NCBI GenBank assembly: GCA_036501345.1
Contig: DASYAN010000328.1
Location: 1-7,704 of the forward strand
Length of the DNA: 7,704 nucleotides
From: DASYAN01 sp036501345
GTDB taxonomy: Bacteria > Chloroflexota > Ktedonobacteria > Ktedonobacterales > Ktedonobacteraceae
Reading direction: 5' to 3'
Part shown: positions 4,849 through 7,704 of the stretch, one piece after another
How the letters are laid out: the number at the start of each line of letters is the position of its first letter
How positions within the stretch are numbered: position 1 is the stretch's first letter
The notes under the pieces: generated by a model
Told to the model about the DNA's origin: nothing
The model's database searches: none
Seen by the model: the letters and a program-made list of their open reading frames with translations, nothing else
Program-made: the position numbers and the translations under genes

Positions 4849-7038
4849 TCATACCCCACCCACTTCTCCTATAGGCTTGGCCACCAATAGCCAACAACGA
4901 AGCAATTCGGCCACGCTCCAAGCTTGCGCAAAACAGCCTCCAGGGTCAAAAGGCGGCTCAGGCTCTGCTACTTCGCTGATCGTGCCAAGACAACAGCTCC
5001 ACAGCTGCTCAACCAGGGACTCTAGCAAAGGTACAAGCTTTGCCCTGTCGTTATATAAACGCAAATGGACATCGACATAAGGTCCTATCAGCCATTGCCA
5101 GACCGTCCCCTGGTGATACGCACTGTCACGCTGCCTGCGATCACCTCTGAAATGATCGTGGTAATGCGGATCAGCAGGACTTAGAGAACGCAGACCCGCT
5201 GGAGTAAGCAGATGAGCTGTCACTTGCTGTAAGATGCTGTCTACTTGCATATCCAAAAGCAGGTCATGAGTTAACGATGCAGCAAACAGTTGATTAGGAC
5301 GCAAGGATGCATCATTCTGACCAGCTACACCATCAACATCAATAACATCATAGAGATAACCACCCTCTCCATACCAGAAACGTGTTGCAAAATGTTGACG
5401 AACTTGAGTACGAAGTTGACTGTATTGAGTCGCGTCGATTGAAAGATGTACAGCCCAGGACTCCATCGCTGTCAACGCATAATACCAGAGAGCATTCACT
5501 TCCACAGGTTTGCCTCGGCGAGGAGTCATGACTAAGTCATCGACCTTCGCATCCATCCATGTTAACTGCACCCCAGGGATGCCAGCATACAACAAACCAT
5601 CAGTTTGATCGACGTGAATATTATAATCTGTCCCACGGATATGCCATTGAATGATACCACTTAAAATAGGGAAAAGTTCTTTCAAGAGTGCCCAATCATT
5701 GGTTGTTTTAAAATAGCGGTCTAAGGCATGGAACATCCATAAAGTTGCATCGACGGTATTATAAGCTGGAGCATCTCCACCGTCTGGAAAGTGATTGGGA
5801 ATAAGCCCATGATGCACAAAGGATGCAAACGCTTTGAGTAAACCACGCGCTTCACCGTAACGACCTGTGCAAAGCAATAGGCCTGGTAGAGCAATCATAC
5901 TATCGCGTCCCCAATCGGTGAACCAGGGGTAACCAGCAATAATGGTTTTACGGTCAGGTGAGAGGTGCAATGGTTGCGAAGATGTAGAGGGATTAGTGGC
6001 GTCAGGACATGCTACGATAAACTGGTCAGCAGCGACAGCTAGACGTGCATGTACCGGGTCATGCAACTGAAGATCGTCTCTATCACGAGCCGCAACGGAC
6101 AGAATATAGCTAATACGGTGCTGATGATATAGCAGAGCACGAGCTACGGCATCCTCATGATCAGATCCCCCAAACTCAGAAGACATATCAGCTTCTGCGC
6201 TGAGAACGAGTGTCTTGGACATACCTGGAACGATTTGTGTGGAAAATACACCTGGCAGATAGACATCCTCGTGAGCAAGAAGCCCTCGCTCTTCTTCCCG
6301 ACGATGCTTGACATGCCAATACCACAGACCAGTAGGAGTAAAAGTAACTACAGGATCAGCAATCAATTGATAGACCAAAGCACCCTCAAAAGCACGGATA
6401 TGACAACGATTACTCTGACTATCGACAAGAAAGCGCCAATCATCCAAGCCCTGAGTAGAGCTATGGTAATCGCGTGAGAGGCAGAAAGGGAACAATTTCA
6501 GAGTAACAGCCGTGACTGGATGCACAACATGCTCATGAGAATGGTCATCAGTATCAACAAGCGTACTTTTAAGTGTATATTGTACATATGTTGTATTGCA
6601 ACCGTATTCCATCCAAATACGCTTTTCGAGGCTAAGCGTATCACTCAGGCGGTACAAAAAACAAGGGATATCACCCTCAAGCCAAAACGAGTCAAGGTAG
6701 GTATACCCCTGAGGATCAATTGTCCCATCCTGGTACTCGTTAACACCAAGCTTGCAAGTTCGACCATCGGGAAGAATTACTTCTTCATCGATCTTGGCTA
6801 TAAGAACTGTACGTACGACAGGAGGACGCAGAGCCGCCACAAGCAGCCCATGGTAGCTACGAGTGGTAGCTCCGAGAATGGAGCCAGCAGCGTATCCCCC
6901 CAATCCGTTGGTGACTAACCATTCATGGTCGAGTCCAGCTTGTACATCAGCGCAAATCTCGTGGCCCAGCCGAAGATTCCAAGCATTCACAGGTGTTTGA
7001 TCTTGGGCATATGCCTCTCTTCCTTGGGTCAAAAGCAA
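4849..7038 (-). CDS. Bacterial glycogen debranching enzyme (amylo-alpha-1,6-glucosidase, GH133-like)
   Basis: This enzyme hydrolyses alpha-1,6 branch points in glycogen-type glucans in the cytoplasm. Counting from the TTG start it has 729 residues. The N-terminal GDE_N-type domain (about 35-280) opens with EWLVTNGLGGYAAGS (39-53) and RSYHG. The C-terminal (alpha/alpha)6 domain (about 325-715) contains WFTDWGRDS (372-380), LTWMDAK (492-498), YHQGTVW (641-647) and AQAWSVAE (704-711). By comparison with eukaryotic debranching enzymes, Asp496 of WMDAK and Glu689 of ISEV are the likely catalytic pair; this is inference. The start is TTG 7038 because GGAGG (plus 7044-7048) lies exactly five bases upstream. 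The ATG at 7089 has no ribosome binding site, lies inside the best promoter match, and would add 17 residues with no family motif. No glycogen synthase or branching gene is in view. The lipoprotein gene follows on the same strand. Confidence 0.93.
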   Translation of the reverse strand: MLLTQGREAYAQDQTPVNAWNLRLGHEICADVQAGLDHEWLVTNGLGGYAAGSILGATTRSYHGLLVAALRPPVVRTVLIAKIDEEVILPDGRTCKLGVNEYQDGTIDPQGYTYLDSFWLEGDIPCFLYRLSDTLSLEKRIWMEYGCNTTYVQYTLKSTLVDTDDHSHEHVVHPVTAVTLKLFPFCLSRDYHSSTQGLDDWRFLVDSQSNRCHIRAFEGALVYQLIADPVVTFTPTGLWYWHVKHRREEERGLLAHEDVYLPGVFSTQIVPGMSKTLVLSAEADMSSEFGGSDHEDAVARALLYHQHRISYILSVAARDRDDLQLHDPVHARLAVAADQFIVACPDATNPSTSSQPLHLSPDRKTIIAGYPWFTDWGRDSMIALPGLLLCTGRYGEARGLLKAFASFVHHGLIPNHFPDGGDAPAYNTVDATLWMFHALDRYFKTTNDWALLKELFPILSGIIQWHIRGTDYNIHVDQTDGLLYAGIPGVQLTWMDAKVDDLVMTPRRGKPVEVNALWYYALTAMESWAVHLSIDATQYSQLRTQVRQHFATRFWYGEGGYLYDVIDVDGVAGQNDASLRPNQLFAASLTHDLLLDMQVDSILQQVTAHLLTPAGLRSLSPADPHYHDHFRGDRRQRDSAYHQGTVWQWLIGPYVDVHLRLYNDRAKLVPLLESLVEQLWSCCLGTISEVAEPEPPFDPGGCFAQAWSVAELLRCWLLVAKPIGEVGGV

Positions 7039-7040
7039 TT

Positions 7041-7050
7041 TTTCCTCCCA
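7041..7050 (-). promoter_or_regulatory. Ribosome binding site that sets the debranching-enzyme start
   Basis: On the minus strand TGGGAGGAAA is followed by AA and then TTG. The GGAGG core sits five bases from the TTG, an ideal spacing. It is the only good Shine-Dalgarno sequence near the N-terminus and argues against the upstream ATG. Confidence 0.7.
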
Positions 7051-7073
7051 GCATATGGTTCTATAATAGGGAT

Positions 7074-7102
7074 ATACTACAGAAACCATTGGAAAAGTGC
7101 AA
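7074..7102 (-). promoter_or_regulatory. Candidate promoter for the debranching enzyme gene
   Basis: On the minus strand TTGCAC (plus 7097-7102) and TAGTAT (plus 7074-7079) are separated by 17 bases. Each matches the sigma-70 consensus at four of six positions. Transcription would begin near 7067, giving a leader of about 29 bases before the TTG start. A perfect TTGACA lies further upstream (plus 7134-7139) without a good -10. A TATTAT at plus 7063-7068 is a second possible -10. Confidence 0.35.
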
Positions 7103-7199
7103 CCTTGTCTTCCGAAAAAGTACTGTCAATTTGGCGAAGGTTCCACCAAAAAGTGTGGGCTAGGCTGCATCAGATGGTATCCTTGATCAAGCTGTTATC

Positions 7200-7250
7200 A
7201 AACGCGGTGTAAAACCCCTGCCCTTTAGACACGGGGATATAAGCCGCTTC
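7200..7250 (+). ncRNA. Possible 3' end of a TnpB guide RNA (omega RNA) or right-end relic
   Basis: After AACGCGGTGTAAAA comes an imperfect hairpin: CCCC (7215-7218) pairs with GGGG (7233-7236), TG pairs with CA, and a CTTTA loop lies between. It is followed by ATATAAGCCG. From memory of the family, this order resembles the right end of IS605/IS1341-type elements, where the 3' end of tnpB and the guide RNA overlap. One C-A mismatch and a bulge suggest decay. It lies upstream, not downstream, of the tnpB start at 7382, so it would belong to another, lost copy. I cannot confirm this without alignment. Confidence 0.3.
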
Positions 7251-7264
7251 CTTTTTTGGGGCTT

Positions 7265-7284
7265 GGGCACAGGGGCCCTTTTTT
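7265..7284 (+). terminator. Weak intrinsic terminator-like hairpin with T6 tract
   Basis: GGGC (7265-7268) can pair with GCCC (7275-7278) around a six-base loop, followed directly by six T residues (7279-7284). The stem is short but all G-C. On the plus strand it would end transcription arriving from the left, before tnpB. A competing pairing uses GGGC at 7259-7262. Confidence 0.35.
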
Positions 7285-7293
7285 GTATGAAAG

Positions 7294-7327
7294 AATATTC
7301 ATTTTCCTTTCCAGCATAATGAATATT
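7294..7327. repeat. 10-bp perfect AT-rich inverted repeat upstream of tnpB
   Basis: AATATTCATT (7294-7303) pairs exactly with AATGAATATT (7318-7327) around a 14-base loop. IS200/IS605 elements carry sub-terminal hairpins that their HUH transposase TnpA recognises, and this dyad lies 55 bases upstream of tnpB where a left-end hairpin could sit. A regulatory dyad or a flank of the insertion target are alternatives. Confidence 0.4.
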
Positions 7328-7381
7328 TGTATATTGACATGTGTGATACGGTATACCTCTATTCGTGAAAGGAAGAAAGCA

Positions 7382-7704
7382 GTGAGTAAAACAAAGCGGG
7401 CATACAAGTATCGGTTCTACCCGACTGATGAACAAAAGCGTATCCTTGCGCAAACGTTCGGATGTTGCCGCTTTGTGTACAATTGGGGCCTGAGCACCCG
7501 CAAAACTGCCTATTTCCAACATGGTCAAAAGCTGACCTCTAACGATCTCTCGGCCATGCTTCCAAGCCTGAAGAAAGAGTATCCCTGGTTGAGTGAGGTC
7601 TCCTCTGTCCCTATTCAGCAATCCCTTCGCCATCTGGACCGTGCCTACAAGAACTTCTTCGAAGGGAGAGCGAAATATCCAACCTGGAAGTGTAGACGAA
7701 ATAC
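7382..7704 (+). CDS. tnpB: TnpB / OrfB of an IS200/IS605-type element, 5' part only
   Basis: The first 107 residues are visible before the window ends. TnpB is an RNA-guided DNA endonuclease carried by IS200/IS605 and IS1341-type elements; family members are usually near 400 residues. The N-terminal helix-turn-helix domain is clear: YKYRFYPTDEQKRILAQTFG (8-27), then CCRFVYNWGLSTR, then WLSEVSSVPIQQSLRHLDRA (69-88). KNFFEGRAKYPTWKCRRN (90-107) marks the change to the central domain. The RuvC active-site residues and C-terminal zinc ribbon lie beyond the edge, so activity cannot be judged. GTG 7382 is chosen because AAAGGAAG lies about eight bases upstream and the product begins as relatives do. 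No frameshift is seen. No tnpA lies upstream, so this is either a tnpB-only element or one whose tnpA is elsewhere. Confidence 0.9.
   Translation, partial: MSKTKRAYKYRFYPTDEQKRILAQTFGCCRFVYNWGLSTRKTAYFQHGQKLTSNDLSAMLPSLKKEYPWLSEVSSVPIQQSLRHLDRAYKNFFEGRAKYPTWKCRRN

Larger units (their letters stand above)
7090..7381. other. Intergenic region with IS200/IS605-type end structures
   Basis: This region separates the divergently transcribed debranching-enzyme and tnpB genes. The left part holds the debranching-enzyme promoter. From about 7200 it contains, in order, a CCCC...GGGG hairpin with a CTTTA loop, a T-run, a short GC hairpin with six T residues, a 10-bp AT-rich dyad, a TTGAC and the palindrome GGTATACC (7350-7357). 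I see no protein gene in it. Confidence 0.5.

Noticed and set aside
6157..6918. Two plus-strand open frames of 106 and 132 codons
   Set aside because: Both lie antisense within the debranching-enzyme gene, which has clear family motifs throughout. They are shadow frames.
7187..7633. Minus-strand open frame of 148 codons
   Set aside because: It runs antisense through tnpB and its upstream hairpins and has no motif. It is a shadow frame.
1..7704. CRISPR array or multi-gene defence system
   Set aside because: I found no regularly spaced repeats of 20 bases or more and no Cas, restriction or retron reverse-transcriptase motif. The kinase fusion stands alone and does not by itself make a defence system.

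Overview
The window looks like chromosomal DNA from a large-genome, IS-rich bacterium. My best inference is a Ktedonobacter-like member of the Chloroflexota. The grounds are a soluble zinc-ribbon/Ser-Thr kinase/PP2C fusion, a GH133-type debranching enzyme, a small Ig-like lipoprotein with a Pro/Thr-rich tail, and transposase debris at both ends. No 16S rRNA or other clade marker is present, so the assignment rests on gene style only.

Layout. Bases 1-320 carry, on the minus strand, the decayed C-terminal part of a DDE transposase, readable only if two opposite single-base frameshifts are corrected. Bases 320-870 hold no convincing gene: one weak 100-codon ORF and two adjacent hairpins. Bases 872-1447 (+) encode an unrecognised, AT-richer 191-residue protein with a TTG start. 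Bases 1448-1994 are non-coding, with a short direct repeat, orphan Shine-Dalgarno sequences, candidate promoters and a structured leader. Bases 1995-3947 (+) encode the 650-residue kinase/phosphatase fusion. It converges on a minus-strand lipoprotein gene (4046-4777), and a long imperfect inverted repeat (3969-4042) fills the gap. Upstream of the lipoprotein gene on the same strand is a glycogen debranching enzyme (4849 to about 7038). From about 7200 to the right edge is the left part of an IS200/IS605-type element: a hairpin resembling the 3' end of a TnpB guide RNA, a T-tract hairpin, an AT-rich dyad, then the first 107 codons of tnpB, cut by the window edge.

How the genes relate. The debranching enzyme and lipoprotein genes are co-directional and 71 nt apart, so they may share a transcript, but nothing in their products links them functionally. 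The kinase/phosphatase fusion is transcribed convergently and is probably a separate unit. Its phosphatase half has Gly where the family normally has the last metal-binding Asp, so kinase and phosphatase activities may not be balanced. I see no evidence of a complete new multi-gene system. The most unusual items are the kinase-phosphatase fusion with the altered metal site, the intergenic dyad, and the arrangement of TnpB-element ends at the right edge.
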